Shown here in pieces: positions 9,529 to 19,238 of a stretch of DNA of 41,622 nt (within the stretch, counting starts at the first letter, position 1; every line of letters starts with the position of its first letter). Origin of the DNA: Candidatus Woesearchaeota archaeon (lineage in GTDB: Archaea; Nanobdellota; Nanobdellia; Woesearchaeales; SKIA01); NCBI GenBank assembly GCA_007117065.1, contig SKHI01000012.1:1-41622 (forward strand). Reading direction: 5' to 3'. The notes beneath the pieces are model-generated. The model saw nothing but the letters and a program-made list of their open reading frames with translations, did no database searches and was not told the origin of the DNA. Position numbers and translations under genes: made by a program.

Positions 9529-10146
9529 GTGGAGACCGAAAAGACGAAAATATCTCGAGTGTTTGCTTTTGAGACGCGTGAACATCTTCGTTTTCGCATC
9601 ATCGCTTTAGCTATTATCATCGCTATTAGTTTGTTTGGAGGATTTCTTGCGGTTACGAGCTTATTCTCTGAGGGAACTTCCTTGAGTGAAGTGTTCTCGT
9701 CTATTCGCCCTGATCTTTCTCTTCTTACTCCTTCAACATTGTTTTATAGTGGAGCCATTAGTGGATTATTTTTTTTCCCCGTTCCTCTTGAGGCCACGTT
9801 TTATCTTGGCGTCACAAATGGTAGCCCTGTTATCGCCAGTATTCTTGCCGTTATTGGAGGGTTTATTCTTGGAAATATTGTAAGTTATCTTATTGGGTGG
9901 AAGCTCTCACGCGCAGTTTCTCACCTTGTTTCTGCAAAGAAAATGTATGCTCTTCGTCGCAAAGTTAATACGTACGGATCCTGGGCCGTGCTTGTCGTAA
10001 ACATGATTCCTGCTCCCAGCCCCCTTCTCACCTTTAGTTTAGGAATCGCTAAGTATAATATTGCGCGCCTTTTTTTCTTTCTTATATTGGGCAATATCAT
10101 CAAGTTTTCTGTGTTGGGGTTAATCGTTACTTTTGGAAGCTTTTAA
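9529..10146 (+). CDS. VTT/DedA-like (SNARE-associated) membrane protein
   Basis: PLEATFYLGVTNGSPVIASILAVIGGFILGNIVSYLIGWKLSR...NMIPAPSPLLTFSLG. GTG start 9529 preferred to TTG 9514 because TATA (TTTTATAAAT, 9501-9510) lies about 24 nt upstream. Confidence 0.75.
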   Translation: METEKTKISRVFAFETREHLRFRIIALAIIIAISLFGGFLAVTSLFSEGTSLSEVFSSIRPDLSLLTPSTLFYSGAISGLFFFPVPLEATFYLGVTNGSPVIASILAVIGGFILGNIVSYLIGWKLSRAVSHLVSAKKMYALRRKVNTYGSWAVLVVNMIPAPSPLLTFSLGIAKYNIARLFFFLILGNIIKFSVLGLIVTFGSF

Positions 10147-10171
10147 GTAATAGTTCTTTCTTTCTTTGTAT

Positions 10172-10639
10172 ATGGAGCACCTTATTACTACTGCAGTCTC
10201 CTTTGAGCAGACTCGTGACGCCCGCACACTCTTAGGTAAGCGCGTTCTTGCCAAGAATGGCATGGTTGTTGGTAGAGTATCTCAAATTCGTTTAGATGCG
10301 AATCAGACTACTGTTGTGGGAATAGTCGTACGAAGAAATGTTTTTCGAAGAATATATATTTGTATCGAGTATGTCTCTCGTTTTACAGCCAAAGCAGTAT
10401 TTCTCTCCATTGACCCGTTCATTCTGTTTAGAAACAGGGCGATGTTTTCTTCTGATGGAAAACGTTTTGGTCGAGTAATTGATGTTTTACGGGAGCAAGA
10501 AACTAATACTATCACTAGCCTTATTGTTCGTCGACGGATATTTTGGAAGTTAGAAGTTCCTATTTCTGAGGTGAACCGAATGAATAAAGTGATTTTTTTA
10601 CATAAAAAGTATGATGAAGCAAAGAAATTCTTTACCTAA
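10172..10639 (+). CDS. PRC-barrel domain protein (two PRC repeats)
   Basis: LLGKRVLAKNGMVVGRVSQIRLD...MFSSDGKRFGRVIDVL. Confidence 0.8.
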   Translation: MEHLITTAVSFEQTRDARTLLGKRVLAKNGMVVGRVSQIRLDANQTTVVGIVVRRNVFRRIYICIEYVSRFTAKAVFLSIDPFILFRNRAMFSSDGKRFGRVIDVLREQETNTITSLIVRRRIFWKLEVPISEVNRMNKVIFLHKKYDEAKKFFT

Positions 10640-11081
10640 TACTGCTCTTGAAGGAGCGATTACTTCTGAGGATGTTCTCGGCAAGGACGTTATTGATAAA
10701 GACGGGTTTGTTATTGGCGTTACGAGTAAGATATATATCGATCCTCAGAGCATGGCTGTTATTGGCGTTATGATCGATAAGGGCTTCTTGCGTTCGGGTT
10801 TAGTTGTTGGCGCCGATCTCATCTCAGATATTACTGATCACGCTGTTTTCTTGTCTTTTCGTCCCGCGTTTCGCTTGACCGGAATGCACGTATTTGACTG
10901 TGACGGAGAGTTAGTGGGTGTTGTTCGTTTTGTTTCTCTAGATTCTACCCAAACAAAGGTTATTTCTCTGGAAGTTCGTCGTCCTGGTCTTCTTGGTAAG
11001 ACCTTGTTAATTAGTGGTTCTGCTGTTTCTCTTATCGAGGATAATGTGCTCTTACATCTCTCTCTTTCGGACTTAATATAG
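10611..11081 (+). CDS. PRC-barrel domain protein (two PRC repeats)
   Basis: VLGKDVIDKDGFVIGVTSKIYID...MHVFDCDGELVGVVRFV; overlaps the upstream paralogue. Confidence 0.8.
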   Translation: MMKQRNSLPNTALEGAITSEDVLGKDVIDKDGFVIGVTSKIYIDPQSMAVIGVMIDKGFLRSGLVVGADLISDITDHAVFLSFRPAFRLTGMHVFDCDGELVGVVRFVSLDSTQTKVISLEVRRPGLLGKTLLISGSAVSLIEDNVLLHLSLSDLI

Positions 11082-12194
11082 GAGTCTTTTTTTTGTTGCT
11101 TGTTTGTATGTCTCTACTGCCGGTTGGTCAAACGCGTTTATCTCGAGAAGGGCTGCCAGATACATTGTAGCGTTCATCCATGTTTGCATAAACGCTCCTA
11201 CCGACTCCTCAGTTGGCTCTAATTCAATTGTGCTGTACGTTCTGTTATGTGTCGTGTAGGCTTCTTGTGTAGCCTCATAAATTGTTTTGTATAAGCTATT
11301 GGTATCAATTTCGTATGGTTGCATTACTTGTTGTGTGTGCTTTGTGTTTACGCGTACAAATATCGTGTGCGTATCATCCGGACCATCTAAGGCACGTTGT
11401 GCTATGCTGTGGAGATCAGTTGTTCCTATACTTATCGTTGGAAGCATCCCTTGAGCGTTTTTTCCCAAGCTTTCTGCAATGAGTTGTCTTACCCATTGTC
11501 CGAGATAAAAACTTTCTTTGTCAAAGAAAAAAAGGTTAAGTACGGGCTTGTTTGTTGCGTGTATGTCTGCTGCTACGTGTACTGCATCGTTTATTTGTGT
11601 TGCTTGTTTTGCTCCTGCAAGAAGATGTTGTATGTTTATTCCTAGTTGTGCTAACGGATATAATCCTACCGGACTAAATACGCTGTATCTTCCTCCTACG
11701 TGAGCGGGTATGATAAGTGACTCTTTTGTGTATAAAGGAGTGTTTTTTTCTGTTATCGTTGTGATAAGTGGTTCTTGGTATGTTTGTTGTTGGTTTTTAA
11801 GCAGTTCATAATTGACGCTTGTCTCTGTTGTAGTTCCGCTTTTGCTAATAATAATGAGTTCTACTTTGTTCTTTCGTTCATACTCTTTTTGTAATTGCCC
11901 TAAGAGACGGTGTATGTCTCTTGGATCTATGGTATCTGCGTAATAAATTGTTTTTTCGTTGTAGAGATAGCGCTCAATTGCTTGTACTCCAAGATTGCTT
12001 CCTCCTATTCCTACGATCACTAGTACGTCTGATTGTTTTTGTGCAGCGAGTATGGGACGTATGTCTTGGGCGTATAAATGAGTGCTCGCTCTTGGATCTG
12101 GTGCTTGAGCATCTATTATCTTTTTTTTCTCGCTCTCAAGTCGCTTTTCATATTCTTGCAAGGTCTTTGCTGTTTGGGCACTGCTATAGTTCAT
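11073..12194 (-). CDS. pgi: glucose-6-phosphate isomerase (373 aa)
   Basis: VLVIVGIGGSNLGVQAIERYLY, IIISKSGTTTETSVNYELL, GGRYSVFSPVGLYPLAQLGI. Confidence 0.92.
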   Translation of the reverse strand: MNYSSAQTAKTLQEYEKRLESEKKKIIDAQAPDPRASTHLYAQDIRPILAAQKQSDVLVIVGIGGSNLGVQAIERYLYNEKTIYYADTIDPRDIHRLLGQLQKEYERKNKVELIIISKSGTTTETSVNYELLKNQQQTYQEPLITTITEKNTPLYTKESLIIPAHVGGRYSVFSPVGLYPLAQLGINIQHLLAGAKQATQINDAVHVAADIHATNKPVLNLFFFDKESFYLGQWVRQLIAESLGKNAQGMLPTISIGTTDLHSIAQRALDGPDDTHTIFVRVNTKHTQQVMQPYEIDTNSLYKTIYEATQEAYTTHNRTYSTIELEPTEESVGAFMQTWMNATMYLAALLEINAFDQPAVETYKQATKKRLLY

Positions 12195-12375
12195 ATGTAG
12201 TATGGGTTATTTCCTCTTTTTAAGCGCTCTTTTTTTTATCAAGATTTTCTTCGATTTCTTGAGAATGTTCTTGTATCAGAATCTGCTGAGGCATCATTCT
12301 TGTTATATTTTTTGAGAAAACGGTTTTTGTCAAAATACTTGCCTAAAGATGATGACTGCTTTTTATTTGCACATA

Positions 12376-14973
12376 TTATTCAAAAAGAAATTCTATGTCT
12401 GCCTGACTGAGTTCTTTGTATATTCCCTGTTCTGTTTCAATTATTTCTTGTGCAAGTGCTTTTTTGGTCTCTTGCATAGCGAGTATTTTCTCTTCTACTG
12501 TTCCTTTGGTTATGAGCTTGTACACGAATACAGGTCTTTTTTGGCCTATTCTATGCGCTCTGTCTATCGCTTGTGCTTCTGCTTGGGGGTTCCACCACGG
12601 GTCTACGATAAATACATAGTCTGCTTCTGTGAGTGTGAGACCTACACCTCCTGCTTTAAGGCTGATAAGAAAGATTTCTGCTTCTCCGTTTTGGAATTGT
12701 TGTACGAGTTCCTGTCTATTTTTTGTTTTTCCATCTATGCGAAGAAACGTTTTGTGTTCAATAAGTTGTTCAAGTGCGTCAAGTATTCCTGTAAAACTGC
12801 TAAACACAAGTGCTTTGTGTCCTTCTGCGGTGAGTTCTGCAAGTTGTTCTGCAAGTACCTTGAGTTTATCTCCTACGAGCGGATATTGTTGGTTTATGAG
12901 TTTTGGATGGTTTGCGAGTTGCCGTAGTCGAAGTAGGCCTGTAAAGAGTGCCTGTTGTGTTTTTGTATCGTTTTTTTCTTTGAGTGCAAGCAGGAGGTCT
13001 TCTTTGTAGTACTCTTTTGTTGCTTGATAGAGTGCTTGTTGTTCCTCGCTGAGTTCTATGTATTGTACTTGTATTTGTTTTTCTGGCAGGTCTTTTGCGA
13101 CTGTTTCTTTTGTTCGTTGCAGTATAAATGGTTTAATAACTGTTTTGAGCTCATCATGATTTGTTGCGTACGTTTGCAAGAAATATTCTCTTGTTCCGAG
13201 AAGTCCTGGGTTTGCAAAGTTCATTTGGCTGTATAATTCTTCAAGGTTGTTCTCTATAGGGGTTCCTGTTACTGCTATGCAGTTTTTTGCTTGTATGCGT
13301 TGTACTGTTTGCGTGATCTTGCTGTAAACGTTTTTTATTGCGTGGCTTTCATCAAGCACAGCGTAGCCGTATGTTTTGTTGAGAAGAAGGTGCTCGTCAT
13401 TTCTGAGTGTGTTGTATGTGGTTATAATAAGTTGTTCTGTAAGCTCTTCTGCTCGTTGACTCCTTTGTGGGCCGTGATGTACTCTGCTTGTGAGTTGTGC
13501 AGAGAATTTTTTCTGCTCTACCTGCCAGTTATGTGCAAGGCTTGTCGGCACCACAATAATGCTTTGCTCCTTGGGATTTTCTTCATGGTATTTGGTGAGC
13601 ACCGCTAGCATCATTATTGTTTTTCCTAGGCCCATATCATCTGCAAGTATCCCTCCAAAACCATAGTTGTGCAGGAATCGTAACCAGTCATAGCCTGTTT
13701 TTTGATATGGTCTTAGTGTGGCGCTGAAATTATTTGGAAGGGGATATTCTTGTATGTGCGTGAATGCTTCAAAGCGCTTTTTTATCTCTGCGTAAAACGC
13801 ATCTGTTGTCTTGGTATCTGCTACTTCCTGTAAAGCCTCTGCTGCACGTAATTGTACGGGCGTTACTCTTGCTCTTGTTTCGTCTAATACTTCGAGCAGT
13901 CCTATAGTGTTCTGGAGTTTATTCACCCATTTTTCTGGCATTACTCCTGTGCTTTGGTCCGCAAGTTTTACGTACCTCTCTCCTTTTCGTAAGAGTTCTT
14001 TTAAAATGCTCAGAGGTATTTTTTCCTCACCTAATGTTGTTTCTATGCGTAGTTCAAGCCAGTCTTGATTTTGTTTGGTATCTACAGTTATGCGTGCTTG
14101 GGTTGTCGTTTTGTAGTGGAGTAAATTTTTTCTTCCATATACCTCAAATCCAAGTGAGAGGAGTTCTTGCACGTCCTCAGTCACCCATTCAAATGGGTTG
14201 TTATTCGGAGTATATCCATCGCGCACCGCACGAACATTATTTTTTTTGAATTGTATAATAAAGAATTCCTCTGTCTTTCTGTCTCTGGGAATGTGGATGA
14301 TAGTTCCTTCTCTGTATTCATATATCTCTTTTGTTGTTCCTGCCAGAAGCTCTTTTTCTGCGTATGCTATCCGTAATTCAATGAGGAGGCGTTGCTCTTC
14401 TTCTCGTAAATACAGTCTTGGTATGGGAGCATGTCTCTCTTGTACTATTGTTTTTTTTGTTAGTTTTGTTCTTCCAAGTCTTCCTTCATTATGATAATTT
14501 TCTTCAAGATAGGTTTTTGTAAACGTGCTTGGAATGTGTTGTTCGCATTGTTCTGACAGAATTCTTGTTGCCTCAGATACGTTTAGTTTGTATAGTTCTT
14601 CTCCTGTGTATGCCCATAGTTCCTCATGCCCAAATAGGCATCCTTTTATGTTTCCTGCATGTGTGTGCAGGTGTAGAGAGTCTCCTTCTATCTGTAAGAA
14701 AACATCTTGTTCTGGGAGTATACGAGTATTTTTTTGTAGTGTTATCTTGGGGAGTAGATTGAGTATTTGAAATTCTTTGTATTCATCTACGCCTTCTATG
14801 CGCGCATGTTCTTCTCCTTGTTTTTTTGCAGCTTCATAAAAGAGTTCATAAAACCGCTTTTCCTCCAATGTCCCGTCAAGTTGTATCAGCGATTCTAACG
14901 CTATGCATTGCTGTGCTTCTGTTCGTATTTCTATTGCAATATTATTGTTGTACGGGCTAATATGTATGTGCAC
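12376..14973 (-). CDS. SNF2-family DEAD/DEAH helicase
   Basis: LADDMGLGKTIMMLAVL, VLDESHAIKN, VTGTPIENNLEELYSQMNF, LKAGGVGLTLTEADYVFIVDPWWNPQAEAQAIDRAHRIGQ. GTG start 14973 (25 nt from TATA) preferred to TTG 14988. Confidence 0.92.
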   Translation of the reverse strand: MHIHISPYNNNIAIEIRTEAQQCIALESLIQLDGTLEEKRFYELFYEAAKKQGEEHARIEGVDEYKEFQILNLLPKITLQKNTRILPEQDVFLQIEGDSLHLHTHAGNIKGCLFGHEELWAYTGEELYKLNVSEATRILSEQCEQHIPSTFTKTYLEENYHNEGRLGRTKLTKKTIVQERHAPIPRLYLREEEQRLLIELRIAYAEKELLAGTTKEIYEYREGTIIHIPRDRKTEEFFIIQFKKNNVRAVRDGYTPNNNPFEWVTEDVQELLSLGFEVYGRKNLLHYKTTTQARITVDTKQNQDWLELRIETTLGEEKIPLSILKELLRKGERYVKLADQSTGVMPEKWVNKLQNTIGLLEVLDETRARVTPVQLRAAEALQEVADTKTTDAFYAEIKKRFEAFTHIQEYPLPNNFSATLRPYQKTGYDWLRFLHNYGFGGILADDMGLGKTIMMLAVLTKYHEENPKEQSIIVVPTSLAHNWQVEQKKFSAQLTSRVHHGPQRSQRAEELTEQLIITTYNTLRNDEHLLLNKTYGYAVLDESHAIKNVYSKITQTVQRIQAKNCIAVTGTPIENNLEELYSQMNFANPGLLGTREYFLQTYATNHDELKTVIKPFILQRTKETVAKDLPEKQIQVQYIELSEEQQALYQATKEYYKEDLLLALKEKNDTKTQQALFTGLLRLRQLANHPKLINQQYPLVGDKLKVLAEQLAELTAEGHKALVFSSFTGILDALEQLIEHKTFLRIDGKTKNRQELVQQFQNGEAEIFLISLKAGGVGLTLTEADYVFIVDPWWNPQAEAQAIDRAHRIGQKRPVFVYKLITKGTVEEKILAMQETKKALAQEIIETEQGIYKELSQADIEFLFE

Positions 14974-14993
14974 TCTCCTCTTAAACAATACTC

Positions 14994-15001
14994 TTTTAAA
15001 A
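14994..15001. promoter_or_regulatory. palindromic TATA element TTTTAAAA shared by divergent SNF2 and UDG genes
   Basis: Centre at 14997.5; UDG ATG (15023) and SNF2 GTG (14973) each lie about 25 nt away. Confidence 0.6.
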
Positions 15002-15022
15002 CACTACTGGTATGGTTTCGTT

Positions 15023-15553
15023 ATGTCTTGGGATGAATTGTGTGCTCGCATTAGCCAAAGTCCTTGTGGTCAGATGTTTCCTGGTACTTCTTGTGTCATT
15101 GGTCGCGGTTCATTAACCCCTGATGTCGTTTTTGTTGGTGAGGCGCCGGGCGCTGCTGAGGATGAACAGGGCATTCCATTTGTTGGTCGTTCTGGACAGT
15201 TGCTTGATAGGTGGATCTCTTTTTTAGGCGTTGATGACCGGTTTTATATCGTTAATGTCTTAAAATGTCGCCCTCCAGGTAATCGTAATCCCACTAGTGC
15301 AGAGGTTTCAGTCTGCACTCCTTTTCTTAATGAACAGCTTGCTTTCTTGCGTCCGCGTATAATTGTTTGTTTAGGTCGCTTTGCGATGCGCTTTTTCTTT
15401 CCCTCTAAGAAAAATATTCTTGCTGAAAGCGGAAAACTCATTGATAATCGGTTTGTGATACTCCCCCACCCCTCTTATTTTATTCGGAGAGGAGGGACTG
15501 GATGGGAGGAGTACCTTGAGCCAATAAAATCTATTCTATCCAATCCTGAATGA
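15023..15553 (+). CDS. uracil-DNA glycosylase, type 4/5-like
   Basis: VVFVGEAPGAAEDEQGIPFVGRSGQLLDRWI, NVLKCRPPGNRNPTSAEVSVCTPFLNEQL, LPHPSY. Confidence 0.9.
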   Translation: MSWDELCARISQSPCGQMFPGTSCVIGRGSLTPDVVFVGEAPGAAEDEQGIPFVGRSGQLLDRWISFLGVDDRFYIVNVLKCRPPGNRNPTSAEVSVCTPFLNEQLAFLRPRIIVCLGRFAMRFFFPSKKNILAESGKLIDNRFVILPHPSYFIRRGGTGWEEYLEPIKSILSNPE

Positions 15554-16241
15554 TTGTAAGAAATGCCTTCACGCCTTGCTCGACCGTTGCGTCCACTGGT
15601 ATTTCCTTCCAACAAATGTCTTGTTCTCGAATATATTGAACAAACCACTCGCTAGCATAACCATTCGCTACTCTTGTTTGCACATCTTGGTTTTCAAACA
15701 CGTCTTGTTCTTTGTGTTTCATTCGATCTACAACTGTTTCTACTTCTTTAACGTGCAAGTAACAAACAAGGTCCGGTTTCTGTGTTTCTGCTATACGGTT
15801 TCCTTCAAGAGCGCGTAGTTCAACAAGAGATAGTGTTGGATCTAACGTTCGTTGGTACACAAGCGAACTCAACCAACTTCTGCTTTGAATGAGTGTTTGT
15901 CCTCTCTGTAGTGCAGGAAGGAGAACTGTTTTGAAATGTATTTCTCTGTCAATCGCGTATGCTTGTGCGAGTGTTTTTTGTGCGTAGCTTCTTGTCGTTG
16001 CTCGTATGAGCTCGTTTCTGATGACCAAACCCATTCCACTGTGCGTTGGTTCGGCTACAAAAAGGATGTCTGCATCCTTCAGGAGTATTCCGTTTTGCTC
16101 GTCCCTCTCTTGTGGCAGTCTTGCATGCTTTTGCTCAAATTCCGCTACATCAAATATGTCCTTATGCGCGTACCGTTCTTTGAGTGCATGCAGTAATGTT
16201 GTTTTCCCAGTTCCATCTATACCTTCAAGAATAATATACAT
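15531..16241 (-). CDS. tmk: dTMP (thymidylate) kinase
   Basis: MYIILEGIDGTGKTTLLHALKERY, LFVAEPTHSGMG, SRSWLSSLVYQ. Confidence 0.88.
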   Translation of the reverse strand: MYIILEGIDGTGKTTLLHALKERYAHKDIFDVAEFEQKHARLPQERDEQNGILLKDADILFVAEPTHSGMGLVIRNELIRATTRSYAQKTLAQAYAIDREIHFKTVLLPALQRGQTLIQSRSWLSSLVYQRTLDPTLSLVELRALEGNRIAETQKPDLVCYLHVKEVETVVDRMKHKEQDVFENQDVQTRVANGYASEWFVQYIREQDICWKEIPVDATVEQGVKAFLTIIQDWIE

Positions 16242-16315
16242 ATAATAGAGTGTACTGTTCTTATTTTTATACTCATATGCTTACGTATTTAAAGAGGAAA
16301 CGCTATTCGCATAAT

Positions 16316-17092
16316 ATGAAATCGTTGATTGCTGAAATGACTCTTCGTGGAATGTCTGCACATACAAAACAAGCGTATGTCCGCTATGTAGAAATGTTTT
16401 TTCGTTTTAGCTCAGTTCCTGAAAAAGACGTGAGTCGTGATGATATCAAGTTGTTTCTTGCGCACTTACTTGGCGAAGGCAAAAGTGCTTCTACCGTGCA
16501 TCTTGCTCGTTCAGCTCTCTTATTTTACTTTAATGATGTTCTTGAGCGCGGCTTTACCAATATTAAAGCTCCAAAACTTGCTAAAAAGCTTCCTGTGTAC
16601 CTCACTCAAGAAGAAGTAGCCCGCCTCATATCATCTGCGTCTTCAGAACAAAGCCAGTTACTTATCACCCTCTTATACGCTTGTGGTCTGCGCGTTTCTG
16701 AGGTGGTAGCACTTCGCTACGAAGATATTCGCTCTGATGGCACACTTGTGGTCCGACAGGGCAAAGGCGCAAAAGATCGCGTTACTGTAGTTCCACAGAG
16801 TATTCATGAAAAGCTATCAGGTTCTGGATATATATTTGGCTCGGGGTCTATGACTACACGCAACGTTCAAGGCATTGTGCATCGTACTGCCCAGAAAGCA
16901 GGTATTACAAAGCACGTTACTCCTCACGTATTGCGTCATAGTTTTGCCACCCATCTCTTAGAACAAGGTGAGAATATTCGTGTTATTCAGGAGCTGTTAG
17001 GCCACAGTAATTTACAGACTACCCAGATATACACTCATGTATCAAGTGATGTTATTCGCGGCGTCAAAAGTCCGTTTAAAGAGAACAAGTAA
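16316..17092 (+). CDS. xerA: XerA-type tyrosine recombinase
   Basis: ACGLRVSEVVAL (R), THVTPHVLRHSFATHLLEQG-like TKHVTPHVLRHSFATHLLEQG (HxxR), LGHSNLQTTQIYTHV (H, Y). Start 16316 about 26 nt after a TATA-like TATTTAAAG. Confidence 0.92.
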   Translation: MKSLIAEMTLRGMSAHTKQAYVRYVEMFFRFSSVPEKDVSRDDIKLFLAHLLGEGKSASTVHLARSALLFYFNDVLERGFTNIKAPKLAKKLPVYLTQEEVARLISSASSEQSQLLITLLYACGLRVSEVVALRYEDIRSDGTLVVRQGKGAKDRVTVVPQSIHEKLSGSGYIFGSGSMTTRNVQGIVHRTAQKAGITKHVTPHVLRHSFATHLLEQGENIRVIQELLGHSNLQTTQIYTHVSSDVIRGVKSPFKENK

Positions 17093-17102
17093 TTGATACC
17101 AA

Positions 17103-19238
17103 TTACCCTCTAATAATCTCTATATATGCTCTTGAAGTAGTATGGTCTCCTTCTAACGGAGAATAATTTACTTGTGATCTGGGTACTGGTTGTGCAAACA
17201 AAGAAATATAAATGCAATCAATGTTAATCGTCGATTCTGTCTCATAATACGTGTCAACAATAGAAAAGAGTTCCTTCTGAATATCTTCTGTAAAGTGTAT
17301 TTCTATTTGTTTAACAAATGATGAATTAGATGTATATATCTGATATATGCCATGGTGATTGTTTTTAAATTGTTCTCTTCTCTCAGCATCTATAAATTTA
17401 TTCTTTGTCTGTATAGTGTTCTTGGTTACGAACATATTGGCTATTTTTTTTAGAGAACTATTTTTATCATTTCGCTTTATTGTTATTGCGTTTACTGCTT
17501 GAAATAACTTACTGGAAAGACTATCAGGAACACGAATGCCGATACCTTTATCTGTCTTTAATATACATTCTACTTTATATAGAAAATTCCAACCAATAAT
17601 TCTGTCCGTAGTTGTAAATGGTATAAGTAATGGATTTCGTAAACTCGATTGCTTAATTATCGCGTGTTTTTTTCCCTTATATTCGTGCTCATTCTCAATC
17701 TCATACTTTGAAACATCAATATCGATATGTGGCGCTTTATTAACAGGCTCAGGAACAGGCTCAGGATCAGGATCAGGATCAGGTCCGGGACCGAGTTTAT
17801 TTCTGTTCAAATACACAGTAATGCCTGTCATGTTGTTCGTGAGTATGAGGCTGTCCGTAACATACTCTTTGAAACCCTCGACTTTTATGTGTAGTTTAAA
17901 CGGAGTATTCTTTTGTGCTTTGAAATTAAGAGTCCAGTCCGCTCCCTGCGGCATTATATCTTTATCTACGATGTTAAATTCATGTATCAGGTTGTTATTA
18001 TCGTCTATCGCATGCATGTTTATATCAGGATTTTGACTAAATTCTCCAGTATCAGCTTTCATATTCACTTGCAGTATAGCATGCTCTTCTAGCGCTTTCT
18101 CTTGTTTCACCCAGATCAGAAGATTTTTAATCGTTATCGTTGCTTCCGTAATTTCAAATACGTCAGTTGGCGTGGCTAATTCTTTTGATTCCGGCGTCGC
18201 TGTTGTGCCAACTAATGTTCCGTTAAACATTTTCCCTTCATCTTCATAGATTGCTTGGAGCGTGTACGTTCCTCGTTCTCGTTTGATGGGGATGGTAAAG
18301 AGCCCTTCATCATGACGAACTGTTACCGGATCTACTTCTGTTACGCGCTCTGTTCGACCAGTATACTGTCTATGAAGAGTTATCTTTGCTCCTACAGGGT
18401 ATTTGATAAACTCTCCGTTAGGATCAACAAGTACAATTCTTCCTTGAATCTGTACGGCATCTGCTCGCACCATAACAACTTTTACGGTTTGATTGCTATT
18501 GGGCGTGAACCGTTCACTGACGAATAACGCGTTTGTATGTATATCTATTGCGTGAATTATGTGTTGTTGATCAGAACTTTTTATTGCCAAGATATATGTT
18601 TGATTCCCTCCGGATACGAGTTGTTCCTGTTGTGCTGCATGTATCTTGTCAGGCGTGTTCGATTCATTCTCAGATAGTATACCAATGTGGAATCGATTGG
18701 GATGCGATGGTACATAAGGCCTGTCCCCGTCATATAGTTCTGCTTGTATACGTACTTTTTGAATGAGTTCTAGACTTACCTCCACTCTGCTTGGTGATTG
18801 TGCTGTAATCGATATGACTTGTTTTTGTATAAATAAGAATTGTTCATTTACTCCCTGAATAACATATGTTTTTTCTTCTCGCGGGATGGACAACGAAATT
18901 GATTGCGTTGATATTGATACTTGTTGATCAAATAATACCTGATTATTCTCAGATGTTAACTCGAGATGAATAGTATTACCCGCATATCTTTGTGCATCTT
19001 TAAATTGAATGACTAGTTGTATGTCATTTTGATCATCTTCGTCTTCAGGCATCAGCTGTCCTTCCCAGTGAATTCCTGTTCCTTTCGTGATAATCTTACT
19101 GAGTTCTTTCTTTGCCCTTTCGTCTTTCATTTTATGCGCTGTGGTCGCCGCAGCATGTAAAGCTTCATTTACGTGTGGTTCAATAAATTCTTTATCTATA
19201 GTATTAACATCCTTTATTGCTTTCTTATCTTCATTCAT
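17103..19238 (-). CDS. large beta-rich hypothetical protein with a PDPDPEPVPEP linker (711 aa)
   Basis: Long ORF; repeated beta-sandwich-like segments; GPGPDPDPDPEPVPEP linker; no obvious signal peptide; 4-nt overlap with the upstream gene. Confidence 0.7.
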   Translation of the reverse strand: MNEDKKAIKDVNTIDKEFIEPHVNEALHAAATTAHKMKDERAKKELSKIITKGTGIHWEGQLMPEDEDDQNDIQLVIQFKDAQRYAGNTIHLELTSENNQVLFDQQVSISTQSISLSIPREEKTYVIQGVNEQFLFIQKQVISITAQSPSRVEVSLELIQKVRIQAELYDGDRPYVPSHPNRFHIGILSENESNTPDKIHAAQQEQLVSGGNQTYILAIKSSDQQHIIHAIDIHTNALFVSERFTPNSNQTVKVVMVRADAVQIQGRIVLVDPNGEFIKYPVGAKITLHRQYTGRTERVTEVDPVTVRHDEGLFTIPIKRERGTYTLQAIYEDEGKMFNGTLVGTTATPESKELATPTDVFEITEATITIKNLLIWVKQEKALEEHAILQVNMKADTGEFSQNPDINMHAIDDNNNLIHEFNIVDKDIMPQGADWTLNFKAQKNTPFKLHIKVEGFKEYVTDSLILTNNMTGITVYLNRNKLGPGPDPDPDPEPVPEPVNKAPHIDIDVSKYEIENEHEYKGKKHAIIKQSSLRNPLLIPFTTTDRIIGWNFLYKVECILKTDKGIGIRVPDSLSSKLFQAVNAITIKRNDKNSSLKKIANMFVTKNTIQTKNKFIDAERREQFKNNHHGIYQIYTSNSSFVKQIEIHFTEDIQKELFSIVDTYYETESTINIDCIYISLFAQPVPRSQVNYSPLEGDHTTSRAYIEIIRG
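17744..17795. repeat. 6-bp tandem repeats (GATCAG/CAGGCT-like) encoding a Pro-Asp/Glu linker
   Basis: caggctcaggaacaggctcaggatcaggatcaggatcaggtccggga. Confidence 0.85.

Noticed and set aside
12230-12375. Possible box C/D RNA or small ORF between SNF2 and pgi (ATGATGA/CTGA words; frame KQSSSLGKYFDKNRFLKKYNKNDASADSDTRTFSRNRRKS)
   Set aside because: C/D boxes are not properly spaced, and the frame lacks a plausible start codon.
12349-14770. Many plus-strand ORFs (12349, 12416, 12629, 12955, 13291, 13811 etc.)
   Set aside because: Antisense shadows of the SNF2 helicase gene with biased Cys/Phe/Ser composition.
16316-17092. XerA recombinase as the integrase of a mobile island
   Set aside because: It resembles the housekeeping chromosomal Xer recombinase and no att-like repeats flank it; involvement in the tRNA-Glu cassette is speculative.
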